A stretch of DNA of 64,000 nucleotides from Rathayibacter iranicus NCPPB 2253 = VKM Ac-1602 (GTDB taxonomy: Bacteria > Actinomycetota > Actinomycetes > Actinomycetales > Microbacteriaceae). Within the stretch, counting starts at the first letter, position 1. Each line of letters starts with the position of its first letter. The translations under genes and the position numbers were made by a program. Shown here piece after piece: positions 37,498 through 46,132 of the stretch. The stretch covers positions 62,001-126,000 of the forward strand of contig NZ_QGDV01000007.1 in the NCBI RefSeq assembly GCF_003149025.1, in the 5' to 3' direction. The notes under the pieces were generated by a model, which was not told the DNA's origin, did not search any database, and worked only from the letters and a program-made list of their open reading frames with translations.

Positions 37498-37995
37498 TCA
37501 GGCCATCCGGAGACCCCGGCGCAGTGAGGAGAGGGCATCGCGAAGGATCGAGCGCAGGCGCGGCTCGCCGATCCCGGTGAGAGCAGCGATCTCGGGCTGC
37601 GAGAAGCGACCGGCCGAGGCCAGCAGGAGCAGTTCCCGATCAGGGCACCGGAGCGCAAGCACCTCGCGGCCGATGGGGCGCTGGGTGGAATCAACTGTTG
37701 AACCGAGCGTCTCGCAGAGCACCTCAAGCAGCCACAGCACAGGCTCCGGCACCCGGGCACCCTCACGGGCGCGCCGCCAGACAGCGGTGAACACCGCGGT
37801 GCAGAGCTGGTCACGCATACCCGGATCGGCCTGGACCGTGGAGATGCACGCCGAGAACAGCGCGCCGAAGCGGTCGAAAAGATCGGCGAGTGCGGAGGCA
37901 TCGCCCATCGAAGCCCGGACGAGCAGCCCCGCCGCATCCTCAGTCAGCGCAGGGCGCGCCCTGCCACCGGCCCCCTCCTCGATTTCCCCGCTCAC
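37498..37995 (-). CDS. Compact sigma-70-like (ECF-type) protein
   Basis: A 165-residue protein. A helical region similar to sigma region 2 (SMGDASALADLFDRFGALFSACI) is followed by a region-4-like helix-turn-helix (LALRCPDRELLLLASAGRFSQPEIAALTGIGEPRLRSIL). It is short for an ECF factor and the region 2 DNA-melting residues are not obvious, so it may be a degenerate sigma factor or a regulator of that origin. The GTG at 37995 is my best start; an upstream Arg-rich extension to 38169 looks non-coding. It lies immediately upstream of clpB on the same strand. Confidence 0.55.
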   Translation of the reverse strand: MSGEIEEGAGGRARPALTEDAAGLLVRASMGDASALADLFDRFGALFSACISTVQADPGMRDQLCTAVFTAVWRRAREGARVPEPVLWLLEVLCETLGSTVDSTQRPIGREVLALRCPDRELLLLASAGRFSQPEIAALTGIGEPRLRSILRDALSSLRRGLRMA

Positions 37996-38301
37996 GTTAC
38001 TCAGCGTGTCACCGCCGCCACGGTCGGTGACACCAGTTGCACGAAAGGGGGGTGACAGGTAGCGCAGAGCCCGCCGCCGCCGTGTCCTCACCAGCACCCG
38101 ACGCCGAAGCGCGCGCACATTTCGGGTGCCGCACGGGGCGTTCGTCGCACGGATGCTGCTCGCGAGCACTCGCAGGGGACGCTTCGAGTTTCCACACCCG
38201 GACTCCAGGCCAGCAGCGGATCAGGAGCTGCGTCAGGGCGGTTCTCCACACCTCTCCACAGGGTTGTCCACACCTGTGGAATGGCCGAGTCGTCGAGCGG
38301 A
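37996..38301. other. Intergenic region with DnaA-box-like cluster
   Basis: 306 bases between the sigma-like gene and the DUF2017 gene. At 38242-38250 TTCTCCACA, 38252-38260 CTCTCCACA, 38264-38272 TTGTCCACA (consensus DnaA box) and, inverted, 38274-38282 CTGTGGAAT lie within 41 bases. No AT-rich unwinding element and no dnaA or dnaN gene is nearby, so this is not oriC. Confidence 0.5.
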
Positions 38302-38826
38302 TCAGATGTCGACGGCGCGGACGAGGCCCTCCTGGACGCCGCCCAGCCAGTCGTAGACGCTGCGGATCGCGGCGGCATTTTCGCCCTCCGGTTCGACGCC
38401 GTCGGTGTCCGCGATCCCGAGGCGCACGGCAAGCGCGAGCCGCATGTCGGTCAGGGCTCGGAGCCAGGCGACCGCCTGCGGCTCCTCCAGTCGCACGCTC
38501 ACGTCGCCGAGCTCCGCGAACACCCGGCCGTGACTCGATCCGTCGCCGGCGTCCAGGCCCGTGACAATCATCCGCGCGTCGTCCATCTTGCGACCGGCGA
38601 GATCCGGAGCAGTAAAGCGCCGGAACTCATCGGCCGCCTCGGCGTCATCGCGGTAGGCATCGGGCAGGAGACGCGCCAACGCCGGATCGGAGCGGGCCTC
38701 GGGCGAGGACGCACCCCGGTCGAGCAGTTCGAGCATCTCGCCGGCGAGGTGGCGGAGGATCCCGGCCTCCTCGCGGTCAAAACGGGCGACGACGGCACCG
38801 GAGGAGTCGCGACGGAACGCGCGCAT
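38302..38826 (-). CDS. DUF2017 family protein
   Basis: A 174-residue actinobacterial protein, helical, with the family features LAGEMLELLDRG, DARMIVTGLDAG and the C-terminal ending YDWLGGVQEGLVRAVD. DUF2017 genes commonly follow clpS, as here, 13 bases after its stop, which suggests a link to Clp proteolysis; the activity is unknown. The ATG at 38826 begins MRAFRRDSSG. An upstream in-frame start would overlap clpS. Confidence 0.85.
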   Translation of the reverse strand: MRAFRRDSSGAVVARFDREEAGILRHLAGEMLELLDRGASSPEARSDPALARLLPDAYRDDAEAADEFRRFTAPDLAGRKMDDARMIVTGLDAGDGSSHGRVFAELGDVSVRLEEPQAVAWLRALTDMRLALAVRLGIADTDGVEPEGENAAAIRSVYDWLGGVQEGLVRAVDI

Positions 38827-38839
38827 CAGCCCGCCCCGC

Positions 38840-39130
38840 TCACGCGTCAGCCTTCTGCAACGTCGCCCACAGGCCGAAGCCATGCATCGCCTCCACGTGC
38901 CGCTCCATTTCCTCGCGGTTCCCGGTCGCCACGACGGCGCGACCCTCGGTGTGCACCTGGAGCATGAGGCGCTCGGCCTCCGCCCTGCCGAAGCCGAAGT
39001 ACGTGCGGAACACGTACGAGACGTACGACATCAGGTTCACCGGATCGTCCCAGACCAGGACGATCCACGGCACCTCAGCCGCCGAGCGGGTCGCCTGCCG
39101 CTCGTCCACGCGCTCGATCGTGTCCGCCAT
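38840..39130 (-). CDS. clpS: ClpS adaptor of the Clp protease
   Basis: A 96-residue adaptor that hands N-degron substrates to ClpC/ClpA with ClpP. The conserved core DDPVNLMSYVSYVF, the MLQVHTEGRAVV helix-strand and the acidic pocket residues are present; the usual Asn-Asp is replaced by DD. The length is typical. The ATG at 39130 follows GGAGGG. clpB and clpS are both in this 4-kb region, with a sigma-like gene between. Confidence 0.93.
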   Translation of the reverse strand: MADTIERVDERQATRSAAEVPWIVLVWDDPVNLMSYVSYVFRTYFGFGRAEAERLMLQVHTEGRAVVATGNREEMERHVEAMHGFGLWATLQKADA

Positions 39131-39207
39131 CCCTCCAGAGTAGGTCGCCCGCGCCGAGTCTCCTCGCCCCTGCCACCGAGCCTCCACAAGCCGTCCCGCC
39201 GACTGCG

Positions 39208-40134
39208 TCAGGAGGAGACTCGCGGCAGCACCTCGCGAGCGAAGAAGTCGAGGTGTTCGAGGTCCTGCACATCCATGAACTGCAGGTAGACCCGCTCGAC
39301 ACCTGCCTCACGAAGCGACTCCAGGCGGTCGACCGCCTCCTGCACCCCACCTGCGACGCCGTGCTCGCGCAACTCGGTCGGCTCGCGACCGATCGCAGCG
39401 GCTCGCCGCGTGAACTCCGCCTCGTCGCCTCCGCCAACCGCGATCAGCGCGACCGAGTGCACGATCGACGACGGCTCGCGACCGATCGCCCGGCACGCCT
39501 CATCCACCCGCGCGAAGGCGCCCGGGATCGCGTCGAACTCGGGGAACGGAAGGTTGAACTCGCTCGCGAAGCGCGCCGCGAGCGCCGGAGTCCGCCGGGG
39601 ACCGCCTCCTCCCACGATCACCGGCAGCGGCAGCCGCGCGGGTTTCGGCAGCGCCGGCGAGTCGGTCAACGTGTAGTGCTCGCCCGCGAACGAGTACCGC
39701 TCGCCGACCGGAGTCGACAACAGGCCTGTGATGATCTCGAGCTGCTCCTCGAGCAGGTCGAAGCGGCGGGGCGGAAAAGGGATGCCGTACGCAGCGTGCT
39801 CTTGCTCGAACCAGCCGGTACCGAGCCCGAGTTCGACCCGACCACCCGACATCGCGTCGACCTGTGCCACCTGGATCGCCAGGATGCCTGGCGGGCGATA
39901 GGTGACGGAGGAGACGAGGGTGCCGAGCGCGATCCGCTCCGTCTCGCGGGCGAGAGCGGCGAGCGTCGTCCACGCGTCGGAAGGGCCGACTCCGGGGTCG
40001 CCGTCCCCCATCCGGAGGTAGTGGTCGGAGCGGAAGAAGCCGTCATAGCCGAGAGCTTCGGTGGCCTGCGCGACGGCGAGGAGGTCCTCGTAACTCGCGC
40101 CCTGCTGGGGTTCGGTAAACACTCTGAACTGCAC
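39208..40134 (-). CDS. LLM class F420-dependent oxidoreductase
   Basis: A 308-residue (beta/alpha)8 barrel of the luciferase-like monooxygenase family, actinobacterial F420-binding group. QFRVFTEPQQGASYEDLL at the N-terminus, DHYLRMGDGDPG, LGTLVSSVTYRPPGILA and LGLGTGWFEQEHAAYG are the usual LLM landmarks. The substrate is unknown. Translation starts at GTG 40134 after AAGGCTGG; the longer Arg-rich frame upstream is unlikely. Confidence 0.88.
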   Translation of the reverse strand: MQFRVFTEPQQGASYEDLLAVAQATEALGYDGFFRSDHYLRMGDGDPGVGPSDAWTTLAALARETERIALGTLVSSVTYRPPGILAIQVAQVDAMSGGRVELGLGTGWFEQEHAAYGIPFPPRRFDLLEEQLEIITGLLSTPVGERYSFAGEHYTLTDSPALPKPARLPLPVIVGGGGPRRTPALAARFASEFNLPFPEFDAIPGAFARVDEACRAIGREPSSIVHSVALIAVGGGDEAEFTRRAAAIGREPTELREHGVAGGVQEAVDRLESLREAGVERVYLQFMDVQDLEHLDFFAREVLPRVSS

Positions 40135-40372
40135 ACGTCCAGCCTTGCGTACGGGAAGTGGATCGCGCGAGCCCGAGGACGGGGGCCGGGCCCGTCTACC
40201 GCGGCAGGCTGCAACGTTTCGGAGACAGATCCGCGCGTACGACCGCGCCCGGTGGGCCGCCCTCGTGGGCGACATTGGCACGTTCTCCGGGCTCGAGGAG
40301 CCCACCGAGCGCGAGCCCGACCATCCGCTCACACGGCTGGCGCTCCGGCTGCGGTCTCCGCGGAAGCGAGCG

Positions 40373-41143
40373 TCACTGGGTGTTGGTAAAGATGGCCTTC
40401 GGGCGGTCGAAGTCGGCGGCGATCTCGACGACCAAGGACTTGGGGTCCGCCACGGAGAAGGCCTGTCGCCAGGTCACCGAGCCGCCAGGCAGGACCGAGG
40501 TGCGAGGCTCTTCGAACTTCTCTGTAGAGGAGTAGTCGTAGATGCGGCTCGCCTCGACGCCACCGGAGGAGACATTGACCCTGAGCTGCGGGTCGAAGGC
40601 CTTGTCGGAGTCGTTCTTGATCGCGAAGGTCAGCACGACCTGGTGCGCCTGGTCAGCGCCCGTCGCTCTCTCGCCGGGCTGGAAAGTGGTCGGCTCCGCA
40701 ACTCCGACCGCGACCTTGTCGTCATAGATGATTCCGTCGTTGAACTTCGCGATGAGCTTCTGGTCAGCGGGGCGCGCACTCGGGGACGAGTCGGATGAGT
40801 GGGTGAGCCCCTGGAGCTGTCGGTCCCGCACGGCGTTCACGATCCCTATGGCTGTGATCACGATGATGACGATGGTGAGTACGACGCCGACCACGCCCAG
40901 TACGAGACCAGTCACCCCGAAACTCTTCGGCGGCTTCCTCTTTGCCAGCGTCACGATTCCGAGAACGATCGCGGCGATCGCGAGGGGACCACCGAGGATC
41001 GGCACAAAGGCCAGCGGAACGGCCGCAATCCCGATGATCAGGGCGGTGATGGCGAGACCGCTACGCGCGGGTGGTGCGGGTGGTGCAGCGTGGGAGCCGG
41101 AAAACGGCGGAACGGGCGGGGCGGACGGCTGAGTTTCTGTCAT
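40373..41143 (-). CDS. DUF4190-type membrane protein with extracellular DUF4352-like domain
   Basis: A 256-residue protein. A Pro-rich N-terminal tail precedes two or three hydrophobic segments (LAITALIIGIAAVPLAFVPI, FGVTGLVLGVVGVVLTIVII), matching DUF4190. A ~130-residue outer beta-sandwich follows, with LTFAIKNDSDKAFDPQLRVNVSSGG, resembling DUF4352. The role is unknown. The ATG at 41143 has GGAG just upstream. Confidence 0.75.
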   Translation of the reverse strand: MTETQPSAPPVPPFSGSHAAPPAPPARSGLAITALIIGIAAVPLAFVPILGGPLAIAAIVLGIVTLAKRKPPKSFGVTGLVLGVVGVVLTIVIIVITAIGIVNAVRDRQLQGLTHSSDSSPSARPADQKLIAKFNDGIIYDDKVAVGVAEPTTFQPGERATGADQAHQVVLTFAIKNDSDKAFDPQLRVNVSSGGVEASRIYDYSSTEKFEEPRTSVLPGGSVTWRQAFSVADPKSLVVEIAADFDRPKAIFTNTQ

Positions 41144-41227
41144 CGCTCCAGCCTGCCCGAATCGCCCTCCACCGCGCTCGTTGGCGCGAGATGCGTGTCG
41201 CTGAATGTCGGTCGGCCGAGCGGCCGA

Positions 41228-41431
41228 TCAGCTGGGCGAGGGGACGACGGGGTGCTCCGGCGGGTCCTGGTCGTCGTCGAGTCGTGCGTCGGCCCCCTCG
41301 TCCAGCGCTTCGTCGAGCGCCTCCGGATCGTCGATCTCGGCCGGGTCCTCGGGCGGCACCGGCAGGGAGTCGACGTCGGGGCGGGTGGTGTCGGTGACGT
41401 CCTCGGGGGCGTCGAAGCCAAAGCTGCTCAT
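41228..41431 (-). CDS. Small acidic hypothetical protein
   Basis: A 67-residue, very acidic protein (Asp/Glu/Pro about half) with no hydrophobic segment or Cys, probably disordered. It starts MSSFGFDAPEDV with a GAGAGGGA ribosome site before the ATG at 41431. I see no family; coding is judged from the ribosome site and composition. Confidence 0.5.
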   Translation of the reverse strand: MSSFGFDAPEDVTDTTRPDVDSLPVPPEDPAEIDDPEALDEALDEGADARLDDDQDPPEHPVVPSPS

Positions 41432-41651
41432 GGTTCCCTCTCCACGGCACAGACGGTGCGCGGTGCCGCTGCGGGCAGCATAAGTCGACCTCTCTGACGC
41501 GGTCACGGCCTTGACGAGGTGCGTCCGGTCGCTTCCCGTTCTCATTCCACTCGCGATCTGATCGAGCAGGGCCCGTCGTCGGCCGAGGTCCCTCGTCCGT
41601 TCACTACTCATCAACACGAAGACAAACTGAACGCAGGCCAACCACTCGAAC

Positions 41652-42554
41652 TCAGTGCACGTACTCGAGCAGGTCCGCACCGAGAGTCCGCATCCCCTCG
41701 AGCACGGCGAGCCGGTAGTGCAGCGTCGTGTCGTCGAACTGCGTCGCGACCGCGTAGGCGACGCCCGCGCGCGGGCCGCGGAGGACCCCGGCCTCGGCGC
41801 GCACCCCGACGTCGATCCCGGTGGCGTTCACGAGGAGTACCCCGTGATCGGGCCGGCGGTGCGCGAGCGGGTCGAGGCCGAACGCGGACGCGACCAGCGA
41901 CAGGTCGCTACCGAGAGACAGCCAGCCGATCACACGGGAACTCACCGCCGCGTCGACGATCTCGCCGTTCGCGAGCGTGGCCAGCAGCCAGGTCAGTTCG
42001 CGAGCGGAGCCGATGGAGAGCTGCGGAGCGTCATCCGGTCCGCGTTCATCGCGGACCACATCGAGCAGGGCAGTGCGGGAGAGCCCGAGGGCCTCAGCGC
42101 GCTCGCGGACCGCGTCGAGCCCCACCCGGCGCAGCAGGACATTGGTGGCCAGGTTGTCGCTCGATGCCCCGACCAGAGCGGCGAGGTCGGCAATCGGCAT
42201 CGAGGGGATTTGCAGGTGCTGCCACAGGCCCGAGCCCGAGACCGCATCTCCACCGGTGCGATCGACGAGGCGCAGATTCTCCTCAGGCTCGTTCGCCAGG
42301 CGCGCGGCGACCTCGATGAGCAGCACCACCGTGCCGAGGGACGCGGTGGGCATCGAGACGGAGTCGTCGACAGTGAACAGGGTCCGCCCGGTCGCCAGAT
42401 CGACCGCGCGGGCCGAGACCACCACTCCGTCGAGCGCGAGGCGCCCGAGAGCGTCGAACCCGCGCTGGAAGTTGTCGCGCTCGCCGTCACCCTTGTGGCG
42501 TCCTCTGCGGTTGCGTCTCTTCGTGCGGCGGGAATCGCGGGTGGGGATCACCAC
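41652..42554 (-). CDS. Class A beta-lactamase-fold protein with altered active site
   Basis: A 300-residue serine hydrolase relative, without a signal peptide; the N-terminus is very basic (RRTKRRNRRGRHK). The region around S72 reads PTASLGT, so the catalytic SxxK tetrad is SxxT (T75 instead of Lys). The SDN motif is intact at 132-134 (SSDNLATNVLL). The usual KTG is replaced by ATG in LVNATGIDVG. It is therefore probably not an acylating beta-lactamase. Translation starts at GTG 42554 or further in. Confidence 0.75.
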   Translation of the reverse strand: MVIPTRDSRRTKRRNRRGRHKGDGERDNFQRGFDALGRLALDGVVVSARAVDLATGRTLFTVDDSVSMPTASLGTVVLLIEVAARLANEPEENLRLVDRTGGDAVSGSGLWQHLQIPSMPIADLAALVGASSDNLATNVLLRRVGLDAVRERAEALGLSRTALLDVVRDERGPDDAPQLSIGSARELTWLLATLANGEIVDAAVSSRVIGWLSLGSDLSLVASAFGLDPLAHRRPDHGVLLVNATGIDVGVRAEAGVLRGPRAGVAYAVATQFDDTTLHYRLAVLEGMRTLGADLLEYVH

Positions 42555-42601
42555 GGTAGGGCCCCTCTACGTATCAGGAGTGCGGTCGGTGGGGCGGGCG
42601 G

Positions 42602-44566
42602 CTACCAGATGCTCACGCGCTCGCCCGGGGCGAGCCAGAGTGCATCTGCGTCGGAGACGTCGAACGCCTCGTAGAACTCGTGAATGTTGCGGACGATCTG
42701 GTTGCAGCGGAACTCAGCGGGAGCATGCGGATCGATGGCGAGGAGACGGATGGTCTCCTCGTCGCGCGACTTCTGCTGCCAGGCCTGCGCCCACGAGAGG
42801 AAGAAGCGCTGCGCTCCGGTCAGGCCGTCAATGACCGGCGGCTCCTGGCCCTCGAGCGAGAGGAGGTACGCCTGCCAGGCTATTCCGAGGCCACCGAGAT
42901 CGCCGATGTTCTCGCCGATCGTGAGCGCCCCGTTGACGTGGTGATCGGGGGTCGTCGCGGGAGCGAGCGCGTCGTACTGCGCGATCAGCGCGCTGGTGCG
43001 CTCCTCGAATGCGGCGCGGTCGTCCTCGGTCCACCAGTCGGTGAGGCGGCCGTCGCCGTCGAACCGGGAGCCCTGGTCGTCGAAGCCGTGGCCGATCTCG
43101 TGACCGATGACCGCTCCGATCGCGCCGTAGTTCGCGGCGGAGTCGCGGTTCTCGTCGAAGAAGGGGAACTGCAGGATGGCGGCCGGGAAGACGATCTCGT
43201 TGAAGCCGGGGTTGTAGTAGGCGTTGATCGTCTGCGGAGTCATGAACCACTCGTCGCGGTCGAGCGGGCGGCCGATCTTGCCGAGTTCGCGGTCGAATTC
43301 GAATGCGGCGACGCGGCGGGCGTTGCCCACCAGGTCCGCGGCGTCAATCGAGAGGGCCGAATAATCGCGCCAGCGCGCCGGGTAGCCGATCTTCGGGGTG
43401 AACTTGCCAAGCTTCTCGAGCGCGCGCTCGCGAGTCTCGGGCCCCATCCACTCGAGGTCGGTGATCGAGCGGCGGTAGGCCTCGATCAAATTCGCGACGA
43501 GCACGTCCATCGCGGCCTTTGCACTCTCGGGGAAATGACGGGCGACATAGGTCCGGCCGACCGCCTCCCCCAGCGCCCCCTCGACGAGCGAGACGCCGCG
43601 CTTCCAGCGCTCGCGCTTCTGTGGCGTGCCCGTGAGGGTGCGCCCGTAGAAGTCGAAGTTGGCATCGACAAAATCGGTTGACAGGTAGGCGGCGGCGCCG
43701 CGAACGACCTGCCACGACAGCCAGTCACGCCAGGCCGGGAGGTGCTCGTCAGTGAGGAGGCCGGCGAGGCCCTGGAGGAAGCTCGGCTGGCGCACGACGA
43801 CCTCGGCGAGCGCCCCCTCCGGAGCACCCATCGCGGTGAGCCAGACGCGGAGATCGACGCCCGCGGCGAGTTCTTCGACCTCTGCCCAGGAGCGGAGATT
43901 GTAGGTCGCCTGGCTATCGCGGCTGCGCACCTTGTCCCAGTGCACGGCCGCCAGCTGAGTCTCGAGCGCGACGATCCGCTCGGCCCGCGTCTCGGCGGCG
44001 TCGATGCCCGCCAGCGCGAGCATGCGCGCGACGAACGGCGTGTAGGCCTCGCGAACCGACGCGAACTCCTCCTCGCGGTAGTAGCTCTCGTCCGGTAGGC
44101 CGAGGCCGCCCTGGTTGACGGAGACGAGGTAGCGCTCGGGGTTGCCCGGGTCGTTGTCGACGAAGAGGCCGACGAGCCCGGGGACGCCGGAGCGCTCGAA
44201 CTCGCCGATGGTGCGGAGGAGGCCGGGAATCGAGTCGACGCGCCGCACCAAGGCGAGGTCGTCGATGATCGGAGCCGCACCCAGCTCCTCGGCACGGGCC
44301 TCGTCCATGAAGGAGGCGTAGAGGTCGCCGAACAGGCGCTCCTCGGTACCGTGCTGCGCGGTCTCCGCCTCGACGATAATCTCGCGCACCGCCTTCTCCG
44401 CCTCCTCCTGGAGGGTGTGGAAAGACCCGTAGCGCGCTTTGTCGGAGGGGATCTCGGTGCGGTCGATCCACAGCCCGTTCACATGGCGGTAGAGATCGTC
44501 CTGCGGGCGCGTCGCGGGGTCGAGTTCGGGCAGGTCGATACCGGAGCGGGGCGTCGTCGAGGTCAT
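42602..44566 (-). CDS. pepO: M13 family metallopeptidase (neprilysin-like)
   Basis: A 654-residue zinc endopeptidase. The catalytic motif is HEIGH at 489-493 in IGHEIGHGFDDQGSRFD, with the third ligand Glu in ENIGDLGGL. The N-terminal half is the helical M13_N domain. The substrate-binding NAY motif is present as TINAYYNPGFNEIVFPAAIL. No signal peptide or membrane anchor, so it is probably cytosolic, as in other actinobacterial PepO-like enzymes. It starts at ATG 44566 (MTSTTPRSGIDL). Confidence 0.93.
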   Translation of the reverse strand: MTSTTPRSGIDLPELDPATRPQDDLYRHVNGLWIDRTEIPSDKARYGSFHTLQEEAEKAVREIIVEAETAQHGTEERLFGDLYASFMDEARAEELGAAPIIDDLALVRRVDSIPGLLRTIGEFERSGVPGLVGLFVDNDPGNPERYLVSVNQGGLGLPDESYYREEEFASVREAYTPFVARMLALAGIDAAETRAERIVALETQLAAVHWDKVRSRDSQATYNLRSWAEVEELAAGVDLRVWLTAMGAPEGALAEVVVRQPSFLQGLAGLLTDEHLPAWRDWLSWQVVRGAAAYLSTDFVDANFDFYGRTLTGTPQKRERWKRGVSLVEGALGEAVGRTYVARHFPESAKAAMDVLVANLIEAYRRSITDLEWMGPETRERALEKLGKFTPKIGYPARWRDYSALSIDAADLVGNARRVAAFEFDRELGKIGRPLDRDEWFMTPQTINAYYNPGFNEIVFPAAILQFPFFDENRDSAANYGAIGAVIGHEIGHGFDDQGSRFDGDGRLTDWWTEDDRAAFEERTSALIAQYDALAPATTPDHHVNGALTIGENIGDLGGLGIAWQAYLLSLEGQEPPVIDGLTGAQRFFLSWAQAWQQKSRDEETIRLLAIDPHAPAEFRCNQIVRNIHEFYEAFDVSDADALWLAPGERVSIW

Positions 44567-44690
44567 GAGCGACAGCCTACGGCGGGGTGCCGACACGGAG
44601 GCGGTTGACGCCGAGTGCCGGTCGATGGTGACGAGCGCGGGGGGGATGCCGATCCGTTCGTGGATCCGCGCCCCTCCCCGCGCTGAGAAC

Positions 44691-46022
44691 TCACGCGCAG
44701 GTGGGCTCGATCGTGTAGGAATACACGTTCTGGCTGGCAGTGTCACTGTTCGCCTGGTTGAAGTACCAGTGAGCAGACTTCGTGCCCTCGAGCACCTTGG
44801 TCTCACCGTGGTAGACGTCACCGTTCGGGGACCGGAAGATCTGGTCGCCAATTGGCGTCGAATCCGACGCGACCGTGAACTCCGACACAGTACCGTCGTT
44901 GTCGCGACGGTATCCCTTCGTCCCCTTCACATAGGTGAGGATGTGGTACCCGGCCTTTTCGCCGAAGCGGTTGTAGGTCCACGACGCTTTATCTACACCG
45001 CTCGCGACCACGGTGTTACCGCTGTACAGATCACCGTTCGGCGCAAGATACGCGCTGTCACCAATCGCCGTGGAGCCTGTCGGAACTTTGTCATACGTCG
45101 TCACGGTTCCGTCCCCGTCTCTGCGGTACGCCACTCCGTCCTTCATATAGCTGTAGACGTTCTGGCTCGCCGTATCGCTGTTCGCCTGGTTGAAGTACCA
45201 GTGGGCTGAACTCGTACCGGCAATGACGATGCTGCCGCCGTGGTACACGTCTCCGTTCGGCGCGAGGTAGATACCGTCGCCGATCGGAGTGGAATTCGAC
45301 GGAACCGTCGACTCCGTCACATTGCCATCATTGTCGCGGCGGTATCCCTTGGTGCCCTTCACATACGTCAGGATGTGGTAACCGGCCTTGCCGCCGAAGC
45401 GGTTGAAGGTCCAGTGCGCCTTGTCCACGCCGCTCGCGACGAGCGTATCGCCGCTGTACAAATCGCCGTTGTGGGCAAGATACGCACTGTCGCCGATCGC
45501 CGTCGAGCCGGCGGGGACAGCGCTGTACGTGGAGACTGTCCCGTCCCCGTCCCGGCGGAAAGCGGAGGGCTTGCTGGTCCCAGACACGGGAGCCGAGGCG
45601 GAAAGTGTCGTCGAACTGGCGCTGAACACCGATTTCCCGCCCTTCGCGGGAACCTTGATCCCGGGCAGTGTGATCGTGCCGTCGCTGCCTGTCGTACCCG
45701 AGTACCGGGTCGAGCCGTCGGCGAAGGTGTAGCCATCGGCGAGAGTCACCGAGACGGTCTGGCCGGAATCAGCCGTCGACCCGTCGGTTGTGCGACGTAC
45801 CTGGACGCCGCTGAGAGTCTCGCACGCCTTACCCGAATAGGAATTCTGGGTGAAGGCGAGCGTCGGTGCTGCGGAGGCCGCAGCGGCTGGCGTTGCGACG
45901 GTGACCGCAACGACCGGAATAGTCCATCCGGCTCCCTGGACGATGGTCCTGCGAGTGAGACGCGACGTGGGCTCTGCCCCGTTATCGGAGTGGGCGTCAG
46001 GGCGAGGAGTTGTGTTTCTCAT
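44691..46022 (-). CDS. Tat-exported surface protein with four 72-residue repeats
   Basis: A 443-residue protein. The signal peptide has twin arginines (SRLTRRTIVQGAGW) and a hydrophobic stretch ending TPAAAASA. An Ig-like domain of ~100 residues follows with one Cys. Residues 156-443 are four exact 72-residue units that alternate between two types, each opening RRDGDG or RRDNDG and holding a GDxxYLAPNGDxYxG core. No LPxTG motif or membrane anchor is present. Surface adhesion or glycan binding is a guess. The ATG at 46022 follows AAGGACAGC. Confidence 0.8.
   Translation of the reverse strand: MRNTTPRPDAHSDNGAEPTSRLTRRTIVQGAGWTIPVVAVTVATPAAAASAAPTLAFTQNSYSGKACETLSGVQVRRTTDGSTADSGQTVSVTLADGYTFADGSTRYSGTTGSDGTITLPGIKVPAKGGKSVFSASSTTLSASAPVSGTSKPSAFRRDGDGTVSTYSAVPAGSTAIGDSAYLAHNGDLYSGDTLVASGVDKAHWTFNRFGGKAGYHILTYVKGTKGYRRDNDGNVTESTVPSNSTPIGDGIYLAPNGDVYHGGSIVIAGTSSAHWYFNQANSDTASQNVYSYMKDGVAYRRDGDGTVTTYDKVPTGSTAIGDSAYLAPNGDLYSGNTVVASGVDKASWTYNRFGEKAGYHILTYVKGTKGYRRDNDGTVSEFTVASDSTPIGDQIFRSPNGDVYHGETKVLEGTKSAHWYFNQANSDTASQNVYSYTIEPTCA
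44694..45557 (-). repeat. Four 216-base coding repeats inside the Tat-exported gene
   Basis: Four in-frame units of 216 bases (72 codons each) alternate A-B-A-B, so the longer period is 432 bases. Types A (1 and 3) and B (2 and 4) are closely similar to one another at protein level. Such repeats are prone to unit gain or loss by recombination. Confidence 0.85.
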
Positions 46023-46132
46023 GCTGTCCTTCTTGTCGAGTGCGGTTGTCGCAGCGACTCTCGCGAACTCGACTCCGGGTCCTCCACTCCAGTAGCGTTA
46101 TCAGTCACCACAGAGGAGCGCTCAGGCGAGGA

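Noticed and set aside
38242-38282. Possible replication origin
   Set aside because: DnaA-like boxes are present but no AT-rich element and no dnaA, dnaN or gyrase genes are nearby.
44694-45557. Repeats considered as a CRISPR array
   Set aside because: Units are 216 bases, in frame and coding, with no spacers or cas genes.
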